From contig MSED01000003.1 in NCBI GenBank assembly GCA_002099365.1, positions 2,790,001-2,854,000 on the forward strand: 64,000 bases of DNA, in the 5' to 3' direction. Of the stretch, positions 53,662 through 64,000 are shown in pieces. Position 1 is the first letter of the stretch; every line of letters starts with the position of its first letter. This DNA comes from Phialophora verrucosa. Lineage: Eukaryota; Ascomycota; Eurotiomycetes; Chaetothyriales; Herpotrichiellaceae. The translations under genes were made by a program, and so were the position numbers. The notes below the pieces were generated by a model. It did not search any database. It saw only the letters and a list, made by a program, of their open reading frames with translations, and was not told the DNA's origin.

Positions 53662-55342
53662 TCAAGCCTTCCAGATCGCAGCGACCCTGCCCTTCTCCTC
53701 CGAATGCTGCTGCGTGTACGCCTTGGCCTCGACCCTGCCATTCCTTCGATATCCGTCTTCCCAACTTGCCACAAGCGCGCGGATTGCTTCTTCGGCGACC
53801 ATGACCCCACGGTTGATATCTTCGACGCCCGTCCAGCCGGGGACATGCAGGAACGCGACTTTGCCCACGCGTTCCCGTGCCGTCTCTCGTTGCGCAGCAG
53901 AGGGGGGAGAAGAAGGCGGGGAACCCGAGGCTGACGCTGCTGCGGCGGCCGCCGCCGCAGCAGCAACAGCAGGGTCTCTGGTTTTGTCTTCCGCCTCGCG
54001 CGCATCCACCCACCTCCGGCTCAAACTCTCGAACAGGGCATACTCGCACAGAAAGCGGCCCGCGTCAGCCGACAGCTTCACCACCGCTTTCCGTCGATGC
54101 TCGTCCGCCTTCGTCGCGCTCGCCGGCACATTACTCGTGCCCCACATGAGATTGATGGGCCCGTGACCCCGTGCCAGGACGGACAGAGATGTAGGTGTAG
54201 GTGTAGGTGTAGGTGCAGGTGAATGTACGGGTACCGGTACGGGTCCATTCTGGGATTGTTCCCTTTGCTCCCTTTCCCTCTCCATCTCGACTCTGCCTAA
54301 GAACCCCCGTTCCGCCAAGCCCGTCTTGACGCCCTCCTCCCACCGTCTCAGCACGTCCCCTTCTTCCCACCCTACGTACAGCACCTCGGGGACATTCTCC
54401 CTCCGCCAGCGCTGTTCCCCGCACGTCAGCCCATCGGCGTCATCCACGTCTTTGATCCGGTAGTTATCTCTGTGTGCGCGCGTTTCGAGGCTGTAGCAGT
54501 CCCGCCCGCCCGCCATGCCAATATGGAGGATATAGTCCGGGTTGAGCGATGAGAGAAGGTCCGGCACCGTCGTGGAGACAGTGGAGTACGAAACGCGGAT
54601 GGCCGCCGGGTGGACTATCAGTGTGATTTTATAAGCTGGCGATTTGGTTGCTGCGGACGACGATGGGTAAGGGTAGAGTTCGTCGGGGAGCGCCGAGGCG
54701 ATCAGCCACGACGGGTTTATCAGGAAGGATTTGAAAGGCTGTGCCGCGTGGGTGGTGGTTAGCATGGTCTGTCTCTGCGATGTGTAGAACAGAAGAAAGT
54801 GCCTTCCTTTCCTTCCGTTCCAGAGAGGGCAGCTTGCAATGAAATGAGACGAAACCCAGTCGGATACAAAAGTTCCCGGCTCGATCCATAGATAGGTCTG
54901 AATGGAAAAGGAATTGCGCATACTGCATGCTGCACAGTGCCAGATGCCACATGCGAGTGTGCGGGAGAGTGCGTGTGTGTGCGCGCGCGGGTATGTGGTA
55001 CAACAGAAGCTGTGCCGTTCTGTACTGCGACTGAAGCTCCTGCATTTCAACTCCCGTCTCCTTCCAGTTCGGTTTTCTCGGTCCTCCTTTTGCGTAATAT
55101 TACCTCGAATGATATGCCGGCTCGTATCGTATGAGGGTCTCCGAACCCGCGCGAACCCAGTGAGCCAGAGGAGCCCGAAGTCAAGGCAAGGACAAGGAAA
55201 AGGAAGAACCTACCCCGAAGCCCGTCACCAGCACCTTCACCTCCCTCAGGGGTGGCGCTTCATTCGCACCCGCTTCCCCGACTTGCACGGCGCTTTCCTG
55301 CTGCAAGACCGGGTCCGGCGACGGAGGCCCCGCGTCGCCCAT
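53662..55342 (-). CDS. Pyroglutamyl peptidase I-like cysteine peptidase (family C15)
   Basis: Seen: two exons, 55342..55214 and 54738..53662, with a 475-nt intron; 401 residues. The join restores VKVLVTGFG to PFKSFLINPSW, the N-terminal signature of the family, in phase 0. Catalytic candidates are all present: Glu in YSLETRAHRDNY, Cys in GRFLCEYALFE, His in VAFLHVPGW. Family knowledge: C15 enzymes remove N-terminal pyroglutamate and are usually about 200-215 residues. The extra length is a charged segment, a PTPTPTPT-type run (plus-strand GTAGGT repeats at 54190-54219) and a poly-alanine run before the His motif. ATG 55342 is preferred (MGDAGPPSPDP). Substrate specificity is unproven. Most ORF-based starts would miss exon 1. 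Confidence 0.82.
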
Positions 55343-56285
55343 GTTGTTCGATCAGTATCAGATACGAGGTATGTAATGATGATAGAAAAGACTTGGATAG
55401 TATCTTGAGATGTATAGATGTGTGTGCTAGCCTCGGCTGTTCGTGGGTATCGATTCGATCCGGCGCGATAGTGAGATTCTTGGATTCTCGGCCAGGAGGA
55501 GGGATGGGGATGGGCGACGATATTGCGTCCGTTGTTGGCGCTGCGTTGCACTGTGGCACAATATGCTGAGCTGAGGAGGGGCAGGAAGCAAGTGTCTGCG
55601 CGGGCACAAGAATGAATAGTCTAGATGATATGGTTGATGGGTGGATTGGTCACGCCAGTGTCAGCACCGTTGACACCGCATGTTTTGTAGTGCAGCTTGC
55701 TTGCCACTTTCGCGGACGATATTCTCTGGATGGACGGAGAGAGAGCGGACTCGCTATCGACGGGGGAGACGGAGGAAGAACCCGACAGTGCCTATCGAGG
55801 CTTCGACATGCTCACCGTGCTACCAACGATATGAGGATGAAGGACATCGGCGCGCGCTGGGCATGAGGTGATGTCAATTGCGATTTAGTAATTGTTGGAC
55901 ACACGACTCGACGGCCGATGCTGATGCTTTTTGGGGGACCGGAGATCGGGAATTTCTCCGCATTACGCCGCACGGAAAAGATCTTGTGGTCAAGGAGACT
56001 GTGTGATCCAAGTTTGAACTCTCATTATGCTGGTCTCTGTCCATGCTTATCAAAGCTCATGTCTCAAGGCAGATGACCTAGCCATATCTGTGTGAGGAAT
56101 GTCCCGTTGATGATGAGGAAGCCACAACACCTCCAACGCCTCGCTTGCTCGTCCATATGTCCAACTAGACGATGCTCTATGAATGAAGAAAGTTACTGCT
56201 GTAGTGAACTTTCTCGACCCTCCAGCGCCATGCCCCAGTCTTCACAGACATCCTGAATGAATAACAACGTGATCGACTGCATCAT
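55343..56285. other. Intergenic region, 0.9 kb
   Basis: Lies between the start of the peptidase gene (minus) and the stop of BUB1 (minus). No supported coding sequence. It should hold the peptidase promoter and the BUB1 3' UTR. Confidence 0.45.
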
Positions 56286-59200
56286 TCATTTGCACACCAA
56301 GCGCTCCATCTTTCTCAAGCTCCCTCTCAAGTCACGGCCGCCTCTCTCGCCTTCATCAACAAGCCATTTTTCCATCCTCGCCCTCACACGCCCGAGGTTT
56401 CTCTGGATCGGCATCTCTTCTCCATCCGCCACCGAGCCAGGATTCAGGAGGGCTGCGAACACATCTCCCCAGACATCTTTCTCCCAGTAGCGCTTGAAAT
56501 TCTCTTTGAGCCTCCACAGCTTCTTCTGTCCAGGGCCCAGAGAGCTACCAGGTACGGGAACGGTGTCGATATACTTGCCAAAGAGCAGAGAATGTATGAT
56601 TCCGGCAACACCGTGGTAGTCAATCTGCCATTTCCAGGGACGACAGTCGCGAATCTCAGCGCAGTCCTGAGGGCAAGAAGGCCAGTCAGCGATAAATTGT
56701 GCATTTGGCTTGAACATGCGGGTGTCGATGCCTCGACCGAAGTCGATCAATTTGACCCCTCTGCTGTTCCAACCGTGATTGCCTTCCGGGCAGTATGGAC
56801 CGGTGAGATCAGCGGAAGTATTGAAACGGACGAGGCAATTGTCACCCTTCAGGTCGCCATGGAGAATTCCCACACGATGAAGATCCTCAAGAATCCGAAG
56901 AAGCTCAACGGCGAGCCACATGGCCACAACCTCATCAACGCCCTCAGCTGGCTTTCCGGCTTTGACATTCTCAATCCGGGCAGCGTTGATGAGGTCGAGT
57001 AGAGTTCCTTGCGGGCTGTACTGGAGAATGATGAATGCTTCGTCGCGGTAAAGGTGACATTCATGAGCAAGCACGATGGACTGCATGGTGCGAGCTGCAG
57101 AACCAAGACGTTGCTTGACTGTGCGCAGGATATGGAATTCCCAAACCAGTGTGCCAGGAGGACATTCAGTCTTCACAGCCTCAAGGGTCTCACGGACTGA
57201 AGCAACGCTGTTCAAGGTCGGCGGACTCTTATTTTCCTTGTCGTTCTCATCCGACTCTTGGCTTTCTTCAGGATCATAGCTATCCGCGAGATACACCGGT
57301 GCAAAGGCTCCCTCTCCCAATTCTCGCTTGACTGCATAGACTCGGGTGGTACCATTGAACTTGAGCACGGGTGGTACAGCTTTGGTAAGTGTCTTCTCGC
57401 CCTGGCTCTTTCGTGGGCTGGCCTTCACTTTTGCCTTCATCTGTTTTTCAGCAAAGGACTTCAGAAACGGGTAGCGACCGGATGTGGTTGTGGAATGATC
57501 GTAATATCCCTTCTGTGTTGACAACGGGGGGTAGACCAGAGTCAAGATCTGTTGGCGGACGGCGTCATCACATGGGTTGCATTGTAAGTCTGGAATGATG
57601 GGGCCCTTGCGAATATTCGTGAGAGGTGATCTAGTCGTTGTTTTGGTCTTCGACACTGGTGCAGGAGTCTTGAAGACGGCATCGGCATCTACCTTCGACA
57701 GTCCCAAAGGAGATTCCGGCTCAGTAGTCTTTCCGACGGGTTTCTTGTGTGGCGAAGAAGTGATGACTTCATCCTCAGTTGCGCCAACTTCAACATGTTT
57801 TCTCTTTGCTGGCGATGCTGACGTAGGGGTTGCTGCTTGTTGCTGCGGGCTGCTCAGGAGGAGATCCGCAACTCCCAATTTCGAGGGACTCTCATACTTG
57901 GACCTGCTGGGCGTCTTGGCATCGAAGTACCCTTGGGCGCTGAAGACGGTGGAAGGAGCAAGTGAGGACTCGGTGCGTTCTGCGATAGGTGTCATGAAAG
58001 GCAGTTTGTTCTGAGCCACCAAGTCGGGGTTGCGGTATGGTCGAGCAGGTGTCGGCTCGTAGTCCAGAGGAGGCAGTGGAATGAAGCAAGGCTTATGCTG
58101 GATTTCGATCTGCTCAAGAAAGTTGTTGTCAATCGGCGTCACTAGAGACTCATCGTTGGGTGTTGCAGCGTCGCGTTGTGGTCCTGTTTCGGGCGCGCCC
58201 TCGCCGCTGGCTGAAGTCACGCCTTGCTCACTGCCAACTTCATCGATCGCTCCAGTGGCTTCATCACCGTCAACGCCATCGACAGCGTCATCGGCTCCAG
58301 CATCGACATGGCCATCGACATCGACATCACCTGCCATCATAGCAATGGCTTTGGTGTCCAACTCGTCGAAAGTACCACCAGCGATTGCAGCAATCGCTTG
58401 AGTGTCAAAGCCACTTCCCAGTCCTGAAGTCTGAGTAGGATTCTGGCTGGACGAGCCAACGTTTTCCGTCATGTCCTCAGATTGATCTTGCTGCTTGTGT
58501 CTTTTGTGAATACGGGCCGAAGACGCTTTGTCCTTAGCACTGGCAGCAAGACGCGGCACGTCCTTGCTGATAGAGAATTCGGACCAGGAAGAGACACTTT
58601 CAGTTTGGCTTTGACTCTGTGAGTGACCTCTGCGGATCGATGCCAAGGTATCGTCACCGAATTCACTACTGGGCGCGGAGACCCGCCCTGTGCCTGTGCT
58701 CTCGCCGGCTGTGCTATACCCATCGTCCTCGGCGAATTCGGTGTCGTCGCCACTCTGAGTGTCATCCTTGGCTAGCGTCGGTCTACAAAGGGGCTGATTG
58801 AACATATCGTAGATATCATTCGTGGCAGCCTTGGAGTGAAAGGTCATTGTTGGTTCGGCCGTGGGATTGGGCTTCCTCTTGACCTTCCTGCCAGAGGGTG
58901 AGTCCAATCGAGTCTTGACAGTCTGAGTTTCTTGCTTGACTTCTCGGATTTTGAGTCTTCTCTCCTTCTTCAATGGCCGTGCCGAGACTTGAGAGTCAGC
59001 CTCAGGCATACCCACCATTGACTGCGTGGACACATCACAAACATTGAAACTCGAATCCGGCTCCTTGTTCAGATCAGCCTTGTGTTGGAAGGAGTGTGTG
59101 AGATTCTCAACGTCGTCTGGCTCCTGAGACTTGATGACTTTGGACCTGGACCTTGTGGTTGAATTGCCAGTTGCCGGCTTCAGAGGAGATGTCTCTTTCC

Positions 59201-60550
59201 GTGACTTCCAATCCTTCTGTGCCCAGCCTCGCGACATAGCTCGAAGTTCTTCAAAGCTGAATTCAAGTCTACTGTCAGGCGGGTAGACGGCTTCCAAGTT
59301 CACGAACACTCGTTCTGCTCGGCCTGTTCGTGGGTTGACAACCTGGCTGGCTTGCTTCAGTTCTGACCTTGACGAAGAATTCTTGGGCTGTTCAGGTGGT
59401 ACTGCAAATGCCTACAGGAGAACAGGTCAGTCACATTGAGGCCAACGAGCACGATAGGTACGAAGCAGAAGGGTAAGGAAATTGGGATTGGAATTGTCTG
59501 AGTCTAGGCACACAGGAAGATCAATCATACCGGATCCTTGAAAATCTCCATTTTCGGCACAGTCCCCACCTTGCCGCCAGCTTTCAGCTTCTCTCCCGCC
59601 CACGGCCGAGCTTCGATCGTGTTCTCCTTCTTCCGCTCCTTGACTGATCCAATGCTATCCCATCCGTTGGCACCACTGGCGGTCGGGGGAGGTTGCTGAG
59701 CGTTTGTAGCATCTGAGAATATGGCCATTTTTTGCTTGCCCGAACGGGACGGTGCTGTGGCACTTGCAGGTGCGCCACGTCGTTGCTGAGCCGCTTGTGG
59801 ATCTTCACTCGTGTGAGCAGAGGCGAAGGGGTCGATCTTGGCAGCTAGGGCCGGTCGAACGGTGGGCAATGCTGGAGAGCTGGGCTCGTTGTCGTTCTGT
59901 GTCCTGGCGTGAAACCGTTGCTGGAAGTGATTGTATTTTCGCACCAGTCTTTCTGTGGGTCTGGCTTCACGCTCAATGCCTAGCTTGTAGACCTCATCTG
60001 CTTGCATCCACCTCCCTGCACCTTCCAACCAAGCCGCGAACTCTTCATAGAACAGGCCTAGCCCTTCGCCTATGCCATGTCGCGCAAGGAATGCAAACGT
60101 CTCCCGAGGGGTATCAGAGAACAAGCGGATATAGTGCAGCCATACTTTCAGATAGCGGGGATCGTTCTTGTAGTGCGAGGATGTAAGGAACGCCTTTGTG
60201 GCGCGCTCGAGCAGTGGTAACAGTTGTGACTGGGGTGTTGCTTGGGCGGAGGGATAAGAGTTGAGTGTCCACCTGACATAGCGGTCGTATATGTCTAGAG
60301 GATCATCCGAGTCTGCTATGGATTGCAGTTCAATTTCATATTCTTGCCGAATGGCATTGTTGAGTGTCTTTGTCTCTTCCAATGTCGGTGCTACGTCTGC
60401 ACCTGTCGATCTGGCTGAGGGTAGTGGTGAGAGAATCGAGGCCAGCTGTTTTGCCGAGCGGCCTCCGGGCAGAGACTGAATGTTCTCTTTATGGGTTTCT
60501 ATTATGTCGAAGTTAATGAGGTCGTTGTCGCTAGCGACAGCGCCGGCCAT
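56286..60550 (-). CDS. BUB1: Spindle checkpoint kinase BUB1 of MADBUB type
   Basis: Seen: two exons, 60550..59531 and 59411..56286, with a 119-nt intron; 1381 residues. Order of motifs: a KEN box (THKENIQS, 21-23), the Bub1/Mad3 TPR-like region (about 60-210; DPRYLKVWLHYIRLFSDTP), a second KEN (KKENTIEARPW, 308-310), a Bub3-binding GLEBS-like motif (RLEFSFEELRAM, about 388-399), a long disordered middle, then the C-terminal kinase: GEGAFAPVY (from 1039), AVK (Lys near 1087), HGDLKGDNC (from 1191) and IDFGRGID. Family knowledge: Bub1 recruits checkpoint proteins to kinetochores and phosphorylates histone H2A; Mad3 uses KEN boxes to inhibit APC/C. The start ATG is chosen over an upstream TTG. 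It shares a 427-bp promoter with the DUF7704 gene. Confidence 0.93.
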
Positions 60551-60977
60551 TGCTGCTGTATATGGCTGTAGGTCTACCTTTGCTGTCGTTAATGTGCTGT
60601 CGCGCAAAATATACTGGAGCAAAGAGCTCAAGATGTGACGGTCAAAGAGTTGCAAATGTCGGTGATGCTGTTGATTGGATACCGAGCCGTTGCCATGCGC
60701 TCAGTAAACAAACAAAACCCGGCACGGAAAATTTGCCGAAGTTTAGGCGGCCCCTTCCTCCCACCGAGGCCACCCTCCCCGCAGACGAAATGCTGACGGC
60801 CGCCGTACTCTAGACCAAAGACGAACTCTTACGCGAAGGTGGGCTTGGGAGTGACCTCCGTAGAAATCATGTACACATAACGACAGATAAGTCCTCTGTT
60901 CTTCCCCTCGAGCCTCATTGCCAGATTATCTTCTCCTTCTCTCTTGTGGACGAGAATTATATCGGCGATACAACACG
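60551..60977. promoter_or_regulatory. Bidirectional promoter BUB1/DUF7704 gene
   Basis: 427 bp separate the two start codons. A CAAACAAAACC stretch near 60708-60719 and pyrimidine-rich sequence before the plus-strand start are present. No canonical TATA box or MluI cell-cycle box was noticed. Confidence 0.55.
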
Positions 60978-61508
60978 ATGGCTATTTCAGCGCTTCCCGC
61001 ATGGCCTTTGATTCTCTTCGGCGTGCTTGAGCCTGCCGCGCTGTATGTCCGAGTACCTTCATGAAGAAGCCGACTTTGCATACTGATTGAGGGCAGCGTC
61101 TGGGCCTACTTCATCACCCTCTCCGATCCGCAACAATACTACGCCGACCAAGCTCCTCAAGGCTTGCTCTCGAACCATGTCTTTACGCCCCAATCCCTCT
61201 CATTGACCTTACAGCTGGGCAACGTCTTCCTACTCCTTGCAGCCTTGGCAGTCATCTGCTGCTTCACCAAACACCCGGAAATCGCGAAGAGGTATTTGAT
61301 TGCAGTCGCATTGGCAGATCTCGGTCATATATATTCTGTGTATGCGGCACTAGGCGACAAAGTCTTCTGGGATCTCAACCAATGGAATCAGATGACAGCC
61401 TCGAACGTTGGTGTCAGTGTTTTCTTGCATATCAATAGATTGTTGACTGTGGCCGGTGTGTTCGGCAAGCTGGGCGTGGGAACAAATGCCAGTGAGAAGA
61501 ACAAGTAA
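60978..61508 (+). CDS. DUF7704 four-helix fungal membrane protein
   Basis: Seen: two exons, 60978..61042 and 61097..61508 (intron 54 nt), 158 residues. The first exon encodes MAISALPAWPLILFGVLEPA, and the splice joins AAL to VWAYFITLSDPQQYY. Hydrophobic segments lie near 8-30, 60-80, 90-110 and 125-145. The opening LP.WPLILFGVLEP and the LALADLGHIY-like stretch match the fungal DUF7704 family. Family knowledge: small integral membrane proteins of unknown function, common in ascomycetes. The first exon is too short for ORF tools and would be missed. Confidence 0.8.
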
Positions 61509-61814
61509 AGGTTGTGGAAGCAACATGGCGAAAGACCCAAGACGAAAAGAAAAAAAATTGGTGTCAAAAGATGTCTTCAATTCTCCATGCAGCCGGAATG
61601 GCTGGTTATTCTTTAGCTTGTCTTGACTCTGAGCTACACCTGCCGACTCACTGATCGGCGTAACGCCAGGAAGGCATTTTCTCTGTGTGCCACGGGTCTA
61701 GCTCTGCAGCGCTTGGGCCCCGTCACGGATGTGAGTATGGGGTAGCGATAGTTTGAACTAGTTTTGCCTCTTACTAGGCATCCAGCATCTGCATGCTTGC
61801 GACAATGTGATGAT
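61509..61814. other. Convergent 3' intergenic region
   Basis: 306 bp between the DUF7704 stop and the eS4 stop, both transcripts ending here. It includes an A-rich tract (AAAAGAAAAAAAA) near 61548-61559 that could help polyadenylation. No coding signal. Confidence 0.45.
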
Positions 61815-62795
61815 CTAAGCACCACCCTTGGCCAACTGAACAGCGCGACGACGATCTCTCTCTTCGGCGATAGACAACTGGAGAAACATGTCAGAAGCAG
61901 TGTCATGACGGAATAACGGGGGACAAATACCTTGACACCCTTGCCCTTGGGCAGACTGATCCATGGCTTTTCCTTGCCGATGATGAAGACGTTGCTCTCT
62001 CGAGTCGCAAATGAGTTGTCAATGGCATCCTTGATGTGGACAATGTTGAAACCGCCATCGTGTCTCTCTCGGTGAGTGATGACACCAACACGGCCCATGT
62101 TACGACCACCAGTAACCATAGCGATCACACCAGTGTCGAATCGGATGAAGTCGGTAATCTTTCCAGTGCTGAGGTCGAGTTTGACAGTGTCGTTCACCTT
62201 GATGGCCGGGTCAGGGTATCGGATCCTATTAATCCACATCAGCATTTCTGTCTTCTCTTTCCGACCACAGCTTGGTCCAACGGCTGATAGATGCGACTTA
62301 CGTGCGAGCATCATGCGTAACCAAGTATGGGATTCCTCCTCTGCCGACCTGCACTCTCTTGACCTTGCCGAGTTTGTATTCTGCCTCAGCTTGTTCGATA
62401 CGGTGAATAGCAAAGCGCCCCTTGGTGTCGTAGACCAGGCGGAAGTGCTCTCCAGTCTTCTCAATCGAGATGACATCCATGTATCCAGCAGGGTAGGTGA
62501 TGTCGGTGCGGACCTTGCCATCGACCTTGATGAGACGCTGCATCAAGATGGCTCTCGTCTCACGGTTGTTCAGAGAATACTTGAGACGATTTCTGAGGAA
62601 GACGATCAAAGGGAGGCAGTCGCGGCTTTTCTGTACGGTTTCTGTTAGCCATTGCAACCAGTGCGCGCAATATCGAGGAAGACGAACGTGAGGGCCAGGG
62701 GACGCCTTCGGGGCATAGGCGCCCGAGAGCTTGTCCAAAAGCCAGTGCGAAGGCGCACTGAGGCGCTTCTGATGTTTCTTCGGACCGCGACCCAT
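61815..62795 (-). CDS. RPS4: 40S ribosomal protein eS4
   Basis: Seen: four exons, 62795..62688, 62630..62302, 62225..61931 and 61877..61815, giving 264 residues (family 261-265). The N-terminus MGRGPKKHQKRLSAPSHWLL, the middle SRDCLPLIVFLRNRLKYSL, the S4-type RNA-binding region (ILMQRLIKVDGKVRTD) and the KOW-like NMGRVGVITHRERHDGGF are all intact. The C-terminus ends RRRAVQLAKGGA. Introns are 57, 76 and 53 nt. Intron 1 starts GTTCGT and, unusually, has no in-frame stop. Family knowledge: component of the small cytosolic subunit near the mRNA channel; expected to be highly expressed. The start is fixed by conservation. Confidence 0.96.
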
Positions 62796-63142
62796 TTTGA
62801 TCTGTTACTGTGTGGTGGTGGAAGAATGAACGATCGCAAGACGGATCTTAGAAAACAAGTGAATTCGCAGCCGCACTTTCGATTTGGCAAAGTGGGCTAG
62901 TCCCTAAGTGGTTAGACATGCCAAGATTTTTCTACCGTGCGGATTCGAAAGAAGTTCAGTGTGTCATTTGAAATTTCACCATGAACGCGAGGATTCAGCA
63001 CCTTGCAAGATCGTTAATGCGATTCTGCGGCCCCAGCACTAATTGAATCTAGACGTATGTAAATTCGTCGACTGCTTCTCAGCATCTCGACTACAGTAGC
63101 TTGAATAGCAGAAATCGTCCCGTCAATCAGCATCGCCGCGGA
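62796..63142. other. Intergenic region between eS4 and HOM2
   Basis: 347 bp containing the eS4 promoter and the 3' UTR of aspartate-semialdehyde dehydrogenase. A stretch at 62890-62950 superficially recalls a tRNA A/B box layout but does not fold as one (see rejected items). Confidence 0.4.
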
Positions 63143-63948
63143 TCATAGCAAGCCCTGGATAATGGCAGCCTCCGCGTTCAAGATGGACGACCCTGCCGCA
63201 CCGATGACCGTGTTGTGGCTGAGGGCCGCGAATCTGATATCAAAATGGGACCCCTTCGCCGCTTCACGGACCCTACCGACACTGACAGCATAACCACCTG
63301 AAATATCTCTATCAAGTCGCGGCTGCGGCCGATCTGGCTCGTCGAAGACCACAATAGCGTTCGCGGGCGCTGATGGGCACCCCAGCTTTTGTGCTTCTGC
63401 CACGTACTCCCTCATTGCTGCCTTGACTTGCTCTGCGCTCGGTGGCGGTCTCTGCTTGAATCTTAATGATACGAATGCCATGTGTCCATCAGTGACCCCG
63501 ACTCTGGTGCACGTGGCACCCACGGTCAAGCCTGACTGCTCCTCGAATGCTGTGGCTTCTGAGTTTATCGAGCCGAGGATCTTCTGGGCTTCGGTCTCAA
63601 GCTTATCTTCTTCTCCAGCAATATATGGAATGACATTGTCGAAGATATCCATACTGGCGACGCCTGGATAACCCGCACCGGAAACGGCTTGTTCTGTGAA
63701 CACTTCGACATCCTCGACGGGTCCGAACCTGGCCTGAAGCGCTGCAAACGGGATAACGATACCAATGACTGCACAATTCGAGTTGCACACAAGGAAGCCT
63801 TTCTTGAGCCCAAAGTGTTGACGTTGATGGGGTATTAACGCCAGATGCGACAGGTTGACCGTAGGCACAACCAGCGGTACCTTTTCATGTCGTCTGTAGT
63901 TCTTTGCGTTCGAGAACACGGGGATCTCAGCCCTCATGAACTCCATTT
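63143..63948 (-). CDS. HOM2: Aspartate-semialdehyde dehydrogenase, 3' exon (runs off right edge)
   Basis: Seen: an exon of about 268 codons whose left end is the natural stop (TGA at 63145..63143). It begins after an acceptor (CTTCCCACAG, AG at 63950-63949), preceded by a CACTAAC branch site, so it continues an upstream exon outside the window. Sequence: VFSNAKNYRRHEKVPLVVPT, the active-site Cys in CNSNCAVIG (near residue 58 of this exon), AVSGAGYPG, and RVGVTDGHMAF with the conserved His. It ends SSILNAEAAIIQGLL. Family knowledge: reduces aspartyl-4-phosphate to aspartate semialdehyde using NADPH, the branch point to Met, Thr and Ile. Yeast Hom2 is 365 residues, so about 100 N-terminal residues including the NADP-binding glycine loop lie outside. 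Confidence 0.93.
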
Positions 63949-64000
63949 CTGTGGGAAGTTAGTGTGAGCCTGTGCCTGCAGAGTATAGACAGAAGTGTGC

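Noticed and set aside
62888..62955. tRNA-like arrangement (CTAGTCCCTAAGTGGTTAGA ... GGATTCGAAAG)
   Set aside because: The 3' arm deviates from the B-box consensus and the acceptor stem does not pair; at best a decayed fragment.
1..64000. CRISPR arrays, integrated viruses or intact transposons
   Set aside because: No repeat-spacer pattern, no transposase, reverse transcriptase or integrase motifs, and no long terminal or inverted repeats were noticed. Diverged repeats would need a library search.

Overview
This window is nuclear DNA from a filamentous ascomycete (Pezizomycotina; possibly a dothideomycete, which is only a soft inference). The reasons are short GT-AG introns (mostly 47-62 nt), ascomycete-restricted families (velvet regulator, SEUSS/LDB1-type PtaB, DSC complex subunit 3, DUF7704), and housekeeping proteins with fungal-style extensions. 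No rRNA, convincing tRNA, CRISPR array or intact transposon was seen.

Layout. 1-10 kb: the N-terminal part of a SNF2-family ATPase running off the left edge, a DsbA/FrnE-type thioredoxin protein, the divergent pair MRPL24 (bL28m) and RVB1, then PtaB behind a long leader. 10-16 kb: gene-poor, with one small secreted 10-cysteine protein and a nicotinamide riboside kinase. 16-27.5 kb: dense housekeeping block with an Msp1-like mitochondrial AAA ATPase, CTU1/NCS6, a COG2907-type flavin oxidase, the v-SNARE VTI1, DSC3, a broken-looking gene remnant and a PhyH-type dioxygenase. 29-33.5 kb: an eight-exon sugar-porter MFS transporter and a divergent protein kinase. 33.5-45 kb: two large gene-poor stretches (4.4 and 5.6 kb) around a four-exon velvet regulator. 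45-55 kb: two regulator-like or nuclear-looking proteins and a pyroglutamyl-peptidase-fold protein with a 475-nt intron. 56-64 kb: a BUB1-type checkpoint kinase that carries KEN boxes (MADBUB architecture), a DUF7704 membrane protein, ribosomal protein eS4, and the 3' exon of aspartate-semialdehyde dehydrogenase, which runs off the right edge.

The genes do not form a pathway or biosynthetic cluster. They are mostly core functions (cytosolic and mitochondrial translation, tRNA thiolation, chromatin, spindle checkpoint, secretory trafficking, NAD and aspartate-family amino-acid metabolism) mixed with developmental regulators (velvet, PtaB). Several promoters are shared between divergent genes (MRPL24/RVB1, AAA ATPase/CTU1, BUB1/DUF7704). 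Exon models were assembled by hand from splice motifs, reading-frame continuity and family conservation. The points most worth checking are the MADBUB architecture, the velvet gene whose three introns are crossed by one uninterrupted reading frame, a degenerate N-terminal AAA-like half in the Msp1-like protein, the remnant at 25.6-26.4 kb, and the small secreted protein.
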